From JAHJDR01 sp964609965 (GTDB lineage: Bacteria > UBA10199 > JADGCS01): a stretch of 64,000 nucleotides of DNA. Below, piece by piece: positions 42,108-48,995 of this stretch (position 1 is the stretch's first letter; every line of letters starts with the position of its first letter). The stretch is taken from NCBI GenBank assembly GCA_964609965.1, contig CAZSTS010000001.1, positions 1 to 64,000 on the forward strand, read 5' to 3'. Both the position numbers and the translations under genes were made by a program. The notes under the pieces were generated by a model. The model was not told the DNA's origin and searched no databases. It saw nothing but the letters and a program-made list of their open reading frames with translations.

Positions 42108-42249
42108 AAATTGTCTTCTAAATTATTAATTAGTTTTAAAGAGGGAACTCTATGTAATGTTATTATTTATACACCCATATTTATAATCATCTGGAGATTA
42201 TGTCTGTTTATCGGAAAATGAAATCAAAAGTTGCTTAAAAAAAAGGGGA

Positions 42250-42336
42250 ACCTGCTGTTTCCCGCCTAGTGCTGAGAGCACATACGATCGTTCCTTTGAA
42301 TTTTTTGCAAATCTTGTGAATGATGGGGATGTTTGA
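42250..42336 (+). pseudogene. DUF6485 3' fragment
   Basis: This segment aligns with 40990-41076 without indels. I count 8 mismatches over 42251-42334. The frame stays open to a TGA, encoding TCCFPPSAESTYDRSF and then FFANLVNDGDV. Most differences are synonymous, so the fragment came from a gene that was under selection, not from decay of a local duplicate. Confidence 0.85.
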
Positions 42337-42339
42337 TGC

Positions 42340-42391
42340 GCTTGCCCTGAGCGATCCCGAGCTTGTCGAGGGAGAGTCGAAGGGTCTGACG
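42340..42391. repeat. GC-rich CCTGAGC...CTTGTCGAGG repeat
   Basis: CTTGCCCTGAGCGATCCCGA followed by GCTTGTCGAGGGAGAGTCGA and AGGGTC contains short palindromes of the TCGA/CTCAGG type and is much richer in GC than its surroundings. It abuts the DUF6485 fragment. Confidence 0.5.
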
Positions 42392-42719
42392 TGAGAAGAA
42401 AATCTTACATCCGGCAGTTTATATCTAACAGCTATTCTTTTATTTAGTATTTCCATGATATAATTACAAAATTCCATCTCAGTTTATTTTCATTTATCTA
42501 GCAACATCTCTTCCTCATTTTCGATAAGAATAATAATTATGGGTGACCGAAAGACAGGGTCATAGGGTATAGGATTAAACAAAAAAATATAATGAGAAGA
42601 TTTGGACACAATAGTGCCCGAAATCTTATTAAAATGGGAAACTTCAGTTGCTCAAGTGCGATCCTATTATAAGAATTGGTATGATAATGACTTATGAGTA
42701 AATGATTAAGGAGACAACC

Positions 42720-45700
42720 ATGGCTAATCCAATCTATTCAGATATTTTAGATGTGAATGATAGTGGGCATTTTGATGTACCAGATACGCATATCATTAAA
42801 AAATCTATCAAGGAACAGGATACACAAATTGCTTTACCACCAACAGAAGAGGGTGTTTTTTATATTGTTGATAGGTCTAATTTGTTTGCAGCATTTGAAG
42901 AAATAGAAGGGTGCGGGGAGCAAGGTAATTGTTCCGAGATCAATGGTAGAACTCTCCAAACTTCATTTTCTGTTTCTCGTCCATTAGCCCAAACCTTAAA
43001 TGATCAGAAATTAGATCAAGTAACATTAGAAAATATCGATGTCTTTTTAAGGCAAATTGAAGGTTGGAACACTGATGGAGAGACAAAAATCGATTGCATG
43101 TCACGTTTAATCGCAGCGCTTTTTCTTGATCCCAGTTCAATGCAGGAGAAAAAGAAATGGTTGGCAGATCACACAGGGGAGAATCCAAGTGAAAATTTCG
43201 TAGCCAGTGTTCAAGTTGTTAAAGAACGATTAGAAGTGGCACGGGATCCAGAAGTTCCGAATGAACAGCTTAGCCATGTCATTGAAATATTCGACGTGTT
43301 TCTTGTTATGGCAGAGCTCAGCCAATATATTCATCAGGTAGAGGAATCTTCCTTAGATCCTGATGGATTTATGAGAGATATTAACATGGCAGATTTAGAT
43401 GGGATGACTTTTTTTACAACGCGCGGTTTTTACGTCCCTAAAGCTATAACGTATGAAGATCGTGATGTCTATGCCGCTTACCTTAAGCTTGTAGAAAAGC
43501 ATGTTGTTTTACATTATTATTTTAAATTTGGCATGTTTGAGTTTTTTGAGACACCTGAGCGTTTAATTAATACTCGTGTTGTTATTTCTGCAGAGGAAAA
43601 TCCCGAATCAGGACAGATTGAAAAACCAAGAGTTGAACTGAGAAAAAGTTTAGATGGTGCATTCATGCCATCAATCAGAAAGGCTTTTCTGGATGGGTTA
43701 GAAGGGCCAAAAGAGTGGGCAGAAAAAGTCTTTGATGAAGGTGTCATGAAATTGCCTGAAACTGAGGCGCATCCGTTATACCAAGTATTTGGTAATGTTT
43801 TTTTAACCTTAGATACTGATTCTACCAATCTGTCAGGAGCATTAACAGGCTTGGTTGTCTGGGAAGAGGGCGTTGAGGAAGGGGATAAAACACCTGAGGC
43901 AACTTGGCAGCGACTTCTTGGCGAAGTGGAGACATATCCTGTCATTGCCTTGAAGAAAATGTCTCTTTACGTGACTTACGAAGCCATGGGAAGAGTAAAC
44001 GATTATGAGCAATTGAGTCGAGAAGACTGGTGTGCGCTTTATGCACTTGGTCCAAGGCCAGGAACACCACAAGAAGTCATTGATGCCTTTAATAACAGTG
44101 CGAGAAATTGGGTTTTTGGAATTAATCCAAGTTTTCTAAACACAGATGGTAATCCAGAAGGTGCGGAAACAAAAAAGGAACCTATTGAGGAATACATTGA
44201 TCTCATCCATGAGTTGCATTCGCAAGATGAAGGTGGAATTTCTGATGAAGTTTTTCTGGCACATAGGGAGTACATAAAAAAGCTTATCTATTTGCAAGGT
44301 TTAATGCTTTTGGGCCAAGAAACAACAGACGATGGTATGTTGGCTTCACTTTCCACAGTGAGCCTGGCATTGCAAAACCTGTACCGTGGTGATGAAGCTG
44401 CCTATCGAGAGGCTTTTGTTTTATTTGAGGAGTTTAAGGTCGATGAAATCATTGATGAGACAGGCTTGGATGTTGGAAACATTAATGCAGAGTGGTTATT
44501 TGATTTAAGAGAACAAGCTGATGAAATGAGGGAAGATATAAAGTTCACGGCCCTTTATACACAAAACCAGCAGATTCTTGAAGCCACTGGAGATCTCAAA
44601 GATGACCTACAAACAATACAAGATGGCATCACTACACTGATTGATGGACAGAGACAAATATTAGACCAAGCTGACGAACAACTTGGAGAATTTAATTTCA
44701 AAAACTTAGCTGCTAGCACAGGTCGAACGGTTGTTAGAGCTGTCATAGATAAGAGAGTAGATGCAATTACGGATTTGGCTGATGAACTCATCATTGGTAT
44801 TTCGCAAAGCATTACATTTGACGGTGACATTAAAGATGGTCTTGTTCAGCTAGGAGAGAACTGCGCTGATTTTGCCTTTGCGCAGATGAGGGCTATTTTA
44901 GAAAGGCTCATGGCCAATAATCAAGAAATGAGAGAAATTTTTGGGCCTTTCATAGAAATGATAGAAGATGGCGATGTTTCTGTAGATGAGCTTAGAACGC
45001 TTTTAAATACAATCAAAACAGAGAATCCCGCTCTATTAGATTTATTGTCAGTGGATCTTCCAGAGCTAGAGGCTCTCATTGATGAAATAGAATTTTACAG
45101 AGGAATAGTAGACGATATTCTCGGAATTATTGGAACAGTGACAGCGTTGGTTGATGCCTTTGAGAGCTACGCAAGAGATATTGAAAGAGTTGGAAAGGCA
45201 ATTGCTGATAGACCCACAAATATTGTTGCTCTGTGGCAGAGCAATAAAGAAACTCTTATGCAGCATGAGGCAAGTATCCAGGGATTGCTTGACACACTTG
45301 AAACTCAGATCAGTGAATTTTCAGAGGGGATAGAAGGTCGCTACGCTAATTCGCCCGTAGTAACAATTCTCAATGAAGTGGCTGCTTCTGTAGGAAAAAC
45401 AAAAGAGGTCTTAGAGGTTCTTTCTTTTACAAAACTCAATGAGATGATCAACAAACTTGCAAGAAAGCTTGCTGAGCATCTATCTTGGGTCAACAGAGGC
45501 TTCATTGATCTTAATTATGGAGAGTATGGCTTTCAGACAGGTTTAGCCCTGGAACAAGAACTCTGGAATTTCTTAAGACTTGGTGGGACAACCTATTTTG
45601 ATACCTCTCACACCCTTGGTTTTGAGGGACATGTTTGCTTGTCTGCTAAAGCAAATGATCTCACTTTTGATGGTTGTGCTGGTGTGGGTGGTCCGTTTAG

Positions 45701-45950
45701 AGCAGCTCCTGGAGAGAAGGCTCATAAGCTTGTTCCTCAAGATCCGTACGGCTTTGCTTCTTTCTTGGTTGGCATGAGAGGCTTAGGTCGATTAGGCGTT
45801 ACCTATAGCAGAGATTTTGGTATTGTGGGAGATTACCCTCCTTCAAATCGCCTAAGTATAGTTTTCATGGTTGCTCCTATACCTACTAAGGGCAAAAAGA
45901 TTGAAGAAGAAGAGCCTGTTTTGACGATCCAGGCTCCAGACGATGAGTAA
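42720..45950 (+). CDS. Unknown protein of about 1076 aa
   Basis: I do not recognise this family. The start was set at 42720 because AAGGAGAC lies just upstream; the earlier ATG at 42702 contains that site. There is no signal peptide, lipobox or clear membrane helix. Residues about 1-560 are acidic and mixed. Residues about 600-900 form long amphipathic or coiled-coil-like helices (for example ILEATGDLKDDLQTIQDGIT). The last 130 residues are Gly-rich and beta-like (GVGGPFRAAPG, GMRGLGRLGVTYSRDFG), recalling a barrel or adhesin tail. A terminator follows. It is a single gene. Confidence 0.75.
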   Translation: MANPIYSDILDVNDSGHFDVPDTHIIKKSIKEQDTQIALPPTEEGVFYIVDRSNLFAAFEEIEGCGEQGNCSEINGRTLQTSFSVSRPLAQTLNDQKLDQVTLENIDVFLRQIEGWNTDGETKIDCMSRLIAALFLDPSSMQEKKKWLADHTGENPSENFVASVQVVKERLEVARDPEVPNEQLSHVIEIFDVFLVMAELSQYIHQVEESSLDPDGFMRDINMADLDGMTFFTTRGFYVPKAITYEDRDVYAAYLKLVEKHVVLHYYFKFGMFEFFETPERLINTRVVISAEENPESGQIEKPRVELRKSLDGAFMPSIRKAFLDGLEGPKEWAEKVFDEGVMKLPETEAHPLYQVFGNVFLTLDTDSTNLSGALTGLVVWEEGVEEGDKTPEATWQRLLGEVETYPVIALKKMSLYVTYEAMGRVNDYEQLSREDWCALYALGPRPGTPQEVIDAFNNSARNWVFGINPSFLNTDGNPEGAETKKEPIEEYIDLIHELHSQDEGGISDEVFLAHREYIKKLIYLQGLMLLGQETTDDGMLASLSTVSLALQNLYRGDEAAYREAFVLFEEFKVDEIIDETGLDVGNINAEWLFDLREQADEMREDIKFTALYTQNQQILEATGDLKDDLQTIQDGITTLIDGQRQILDQADEQLGEFNFKNLAASTGRTVVRAVIDKRVDAITDLADELIIGISQSITFDGDIKDGLVQLGENCADFAFAQMRAILERLMANNQEMREIFGPFIEMIEDGDVSVDELRTLLNTIKTENPALLDLLSVDLPELEALIDEIEFYRGIVDDILGIIGTVTALVDAFESYARDIERVGKAIADRPTNIVALWQSNKETLMQHEASIQGLLDTLETQISEFSEGIEGRYANSPVVTILNEVAASVGKTKEVLEVLSFTKLNEMINKLARKLAEHLSWVNRGFIDLNYGEYGFQTGLALEQELWNFLRLGGTTYFDTSHTLGFEGHVCLSAKANDLTFDGCAGVGGPFRAAPGEKAHKLVPQDPYGFASFLVGMRGLGRLGVTYSRDFGIVGDYPPSNRLSIVFMVAPIPTKGKKIEEEEPVLTIQAPDDE

Positions 45951-45962
45951 TCTTTCATAAAA

Positions 45963-45988
45963 AAAGGCGATCCTGATGGATCGCCTTT
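45963..45988. terminator. Bidirectional terminator
   Basis: AAAGGCGATCC (45963-45973) and GGATCGCCTTT (45978-45988) form an 11-bp perfect stem with a 4-nt loop, flanked by A-runs on the left and T-rich sequence on the right. It serves the 42720 gene and convergent dnaK. Confidence 0.88.
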
Positions 45989-46021
45989 GTAATTTTCGAT
46001 TATGAAGCCTGTATCCTGTGA

Positions 46022-47947
46022 CTATTCCTTACTCTCTTCGTATTCAGCGTCGACAACATCATCATCTTTTTTCTTTTCTTCGCCAGCATCAGCGGCACCT
46101 GGATCTTGTTGGGCTTGCTGCTCTTTGGCTTGATCAGCTTGTTGTTGCTTGTACATGACTTCGCCGATTTTGAGTGAGGCTTGTTGTAAGTCATCAAAGG
46201 CCTTTTTGATGTCGTCATCATTAGCAGACTCAAGAGCCTTTTTAGCCTTTTCGATTTCATCTTCGATCTTTTTGACTTCTTCTGCAGGAAGTTTGTCTTT
46301 ATGCTCTTTAAGAACTTTTTCGGATTCATAGACTAAAGACTCTGTTTTGTTCTTGGTTTCGATGCCTTCACGCTTTTTCTTGTCTTCGGATTCATGTTCC
46401 TTGGCTTCGTTAACCATTTTTTCGATATCATCCTTTGGAAGATTTGAACCAGCAGTAATTGTGATCTTTTGTTCTTTGTTTGTAGCCTTGTCGATAGCTG
46501 TGACATGCACAATACCGTTGGCGTCGATGTCGAAAGTTACTTCAACTTGAGGAATGCCTCGTGGTGAAGGAGGAATGCCGTCTAAGTGAAAACGTCCTAA
46601 TGAACGGTTAGAAGCGGCCATTTCACGTTCACCTTGGAGAACGTGGACTTCGACCGAAGTTTGATTATCGGCTGCTGTTGAAAAAATCTGAGATTTTTTC
46701 ACAGGAATAGTTGTGTTACGATCAATAATCTTTGTGAATACACTACCAAGTGTTTCGATTCCAAGTGAAAGAGGGGTAACGTCGAGTAAGAGCATGTCTT
46801 TGACATCACCAGCTAAAACACCACCTTGAACTGCAGCACCGCTAGCCACGACTTCGTCAGGGTTAACGCCCATGTGAGGCTCTTTGCCAAAGAATTTTAT
46901 CACTTCTTCGCGCACTTTAGGCATACGGGTTTGACCACCGACGAGAATAACTTCGTTGATGTCTGATGGTTTTTTTCCTGCATCATCGAGACATTTTTTC
47001 ACAGGGATAAAAGATTTTTCGATCATCTCTGAACAAAGTGATTCAAGTTTTGATCGCGTCATATTAACGTTTAAGTGCTTGGGGCCACTAGCATCTGCTG
47101 TGAGGAAGGGCAGGTTGATTTCCGTTTCCATAGCTGAAGAGAGTTCGATCTTGGCTTTTTCTGCAGCTTCTTTCAGACGTTGGAGGACCATTTTGTCGGA
47201 TGATACATCAAGGCCTTGGTCTTTTTTGAATTCGCTCATGAGGTAATCAATAACGACTTGGTCAATGTTATCACCACCTAAGTGGGTGTCACCATTAGTG
47301 GCGACCACTTCGACCACATTGTCACCAACTTCGAGAATCGAAATATCAAAAGTACCACCACCAAAGTCATAAACTGCGATGAGTTCATTCTTTTTCTTAT
47401 CGAGTCCGTAACTCAAGGCTGCGGCAGTTGGTTCGTTAATGATTCTTTTAACTTCGAGTCCAGCGATTTTGCCGGCATCTTTTGTGGCTTGTCGTTGGGA
47501 ATCGTTAAAGTAGGCAGGTACAGTGATGACTGCTTCTTTGATGGGTTCGCCAACATAATCTTCGGCAGCTTTTTTGAGCTTTTGAATGATTTTTGCAGAG
47601 ATTTCTTCTGGAGAAAACACTTTAGTATCAATTTCTACAGCTGCGCCACCACTTTTGTGATCAACAACCTTGTAAGGGACTAATTTGATTTCTTCGGACA
47701 CTTCATCTTTGCGACGGCCCATGAAACGTTTGATTGAATAAATTGTTTTTTCGGGATTGGTGATGGCTTGTCTTTTCGCGGCTTGTCCAACGAGAGTTTC
47801 GCCATCTTTTGTATAGGCAACAACAGAGGGAGTTGTGCGGGTACCTTCTTGGTTAGCAATTACTTTTGGTTCTGATCCTTCCATAATAGCTACGCATGAG
47901 TTTGTTGTTCCTAGGTCAATTCCTATAATTTTTGATTTAGTTGCCAT
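46022..47947 (-). CDS. dnaK: Chaperone DnaK (Hsp70)
   Basis: This 641-aa Hsp70 begins IIGIDLGTTNSCVAIMEG. It contains INEPTAAALSYGLDKK, VYDFGGGTFDISILE, the linker DMLLLDVTPLSLGIET and the substrate-binding region ending in a Gln/Ala-rich lid with GAADAGEEKKKDDDVVDAEYE, shown here in part. All hallmark residues are present. It is monocistronic here, without grpE or dnaJ. AGGAGAAG precedes the ATG, and a TTGACA-type promoter lies about 90 nt upstream. No CIRCE element was seen. Confidence 0.97.
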   Translation of the reverse strand: MATKSKIIGIDLGTTNSCVAIMEGSEPKVIANQEGTRTTPSVVAYTKDGETLVGQAAKRQAITNPEKTIYSIKRFMGRRKDEVSEEIKLVPYKVVDHKSGGAAVEIDTKVFSPEEISAKIIQKLKKAAEDYVGEPIKEAVITVPAYFNDSQRQATKDAGKIAGLEVKRIINEPTAAALSYGLDKKKNELIAVYDFGGGTFDISILEVGDNVVEVVATNGDTHLGGDNIDQVVIDYLMSEFKKDQGLDVSSDKMVLQRLKEAAEKAKIELSSAMETEINLPFLTADASGPKHLNVNMTRSKLESLCSEMIEKSFIPVKKCLDDAGKKPSDINEVILVGGQTRMPKVREEVIKFFGKEPHMGVNPDEVVASGAAVQGGVLAGDVKDMLLLDVTPLSLGIETLGSVFTKIIDRNTTIPVKKSQIFSTAADNQTSVEVHVLQGEREMAASNRSLGRFHLDGIPPSPRGIPQVEVTFDIDANGIVHVTAIDKATNKEQKITITAGSNLPKDDIEKMVNEAKEHESEDKKKREGIETKNKTESLVYESEKVLKEHKDKLPAEEVKKIEDEIEKAKKALESANDDDIKKAFDDLQQASLKIGEVMYKQQQADQAKEQQAQQDPGAADAGEEKKKDDDVVDAEYEESKE

Positions 47948-48006
47948 TTGTTCTTCTCCTATTTTCTAAACTGTTTATGTAATACACGTTCTGTGTGCTA
48001 AGCTAT

Positions 48007-48034
48007 AAGTTAAGCTCGAAGTCCTTGCTGTCAA
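48007..48034 (-). promoter_or_regulatory. Candidate dnaK promoter
   Basis: On the minus strand TTGACA (48034-48029), a 16-nt spacer and TAACTT (48012-48007). The perfect -35 is convincing; the -10 is weak. It could be a heat-shock sigma variant. Confidence 0.45.
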
Positions 48035-48211
48035 CCCCCCGAAGTAGTTAAAGTTCCATTATTCTTTTCTTAACAAATCTTAGCTAAATGACGCGCAGGG
48101 TCAAGAAAACAGACTTGTAATTAGTGAATGAAAACCAACCATTATAAAAGCGCTCAAAGATGCCTTCTAAGAGTCGAATTGATTTTTAATTGCGAGTAGT
48201 AGAATTCACAA

Positions 48212-48239
48212 ATATATGTGGTGTCTACACCCCATATAT
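48212..48239. promoter_or_regulatory. Near-perfect palindrome, possible operator
   Basis: ATATATGTGGTGT-CT-ACACCCCATATAT has 13-bp arms with one mismatch and a 2-nt centre. It lies about 100 nt before the tail-anchored protein/kinase/activator operon and suits a dimeric regulator. Confidence 0.5.
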
Positions 48240-48261
48240 GGTAAATTTATGATATTACTTT

Positions 48262-48331
48262 GTTAGTGGCTAGTAGCTAGTAGCTTGTGACTTGTGATAT
48301 CGAGTCATGAAGAACGAGCGACGAGGAACGG
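48262..48331 (+). repeat. Ten 7-nt units before the kinase operon
   Basis: GTTAGTG, GCTAGTA, GCTAGTA, GCTTGTG, ACTTGTG, ATATCGA, GTCATGA, AGAACGA, GCGACGA and GGAACGG. The similarity drifts along the array but the 7-nt step holds. The last units supply GAGGA, the Shine-Dalgarno for the ATG at 48336. Confidence 0.65.
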
Positions 48332-48335
48332 ATCC

Positions 48336-48995
48336 ATGGTCGATAGAGTCGAAAACAGATTCGAGCAACCACATTTATATAGAGTAGATGGCACTAGAGA
48401 TGCGCTCGAAGAAGAAAGAAGCAAAGACGGAAATGAAGGCGAAGACGAGGGCGAACCTGATAATTTTGATAAGCTCCGCGACAGCGATGATTTAAGGTCT
48501 CTCTTTAATAAGGCTCATCTTTGGCAAAGAAATATCGAAGTCAAAGTTGAAGACATTGATAAAATCAAAGTTCTTGGTGTAAATCTCAAGACTGATCCCT
48601 CTTTGTTAAAAATCAGGATATTTCTTTATGACGGACAAGTAATACCTACTGCTTTTCTTTCAATTTCTCGAGAGCTTGGGTTTAAGGTTCGCAGTCTTAA
48701 GGATACGGCGTTTATTGATGTGAATGTTTTGACAAAGGAACGGGTTTTACGCATCACAATGCCTAAAGATGAATCACAATTAGATGAAGAAATAACAAAA
48801 ATTACAGGAACTGTTAAAGAAAAAACATTTTCTCAAACTTTTAAAAGACTAATTTCAAAAAAGAGCTGGTTTGAAAGGCTCGGGGTGCAAGATCCGGTTT
48901 CAAAAAAGGTTAATAATGAAATAGTCTGGGTATATATTACGGTCATTGCCTTAATCACAGTATTAAGTTTTGGCATAATGTATTTATTAATATAA
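48336..48995 (+). CDS. Tail-anchored protein upstream of PEGA kinase
   Basis: I do not recognise this 219-aa protein. The N-terminal 60 residues are highly charged (EEERSKDGNEGEDEGEPDNF). Residues about 75-185 form an alpha/beta-looking domain (IEVKVEDIDKIKVLGVNLKT and RVLRITMPKDES). A single hydrophobic helix at the C-terminus (VWVYITVIALITVLSFGIMY) suggests tail anchoring with the bulk in the cytoplasm. The start at 48336 has GAGGA upstream. Its TAA overlaps the kinase ATG (TAATG), so a joint role in the signalling unit is likely. Confidence 0.75.
   Translation: MVDRVENRFEQPHLYRVDGTRDALEEERSKDGNEGEDEGEPDNFDKLRDSDDLRSLFNKAHLWQRNIEVKVEDIDKIKVLGVNLKTDPSLLKIRIFLYDGQVIPTAFLSISRELGFKVRSLKDTAFIDVNVLTKERVLRITMPKDESQLDEEITKITGTVKEKTFSQTFKRLISKKSWFERLGVQDPVSKKVNNEIVWVYITVIALITVLSFGIMYLLI

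Larger units (their letters stand above)
42108..42701. other. Intergenic region with gene fragment and repeats
   Basis: This 594-bp stretch holds the DUF6485 3' fragment (42250-42336) and a GC-rich repeat (42340-42391). No intact gene is supported. A weak sigma-54-like sequence near 42603 was rejected. The last 20 nt carry AAGGAG for the gene at 42720. Confidence 0.65.
47948..48335. other. Divergent region, dnaK / kinase operon
   Basis: This 388-bp stretch has no supported gene. It contains the dnaK promoter candidate (48007-48034), a 13-bp-arm palindrome (48212-48239) and a 7-nt array (48262-48331) that runs up to the next start codon. Confidence 0.65.

Noticed and set aside
42603..42618. 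Sigma-54-like sequence TGGACACAATAGTGCC before the 1076-aa gene
   Set aside because: GG and GC are in register, but the CAC of the -24 box and the TTGC context are missing. It is too weak beside the four good sites.
47948..48100. CIRCE element before dnaK
   Set aside because: The TTAGCACTC-N9-GAGTGCTAA inverted repeat was not found.
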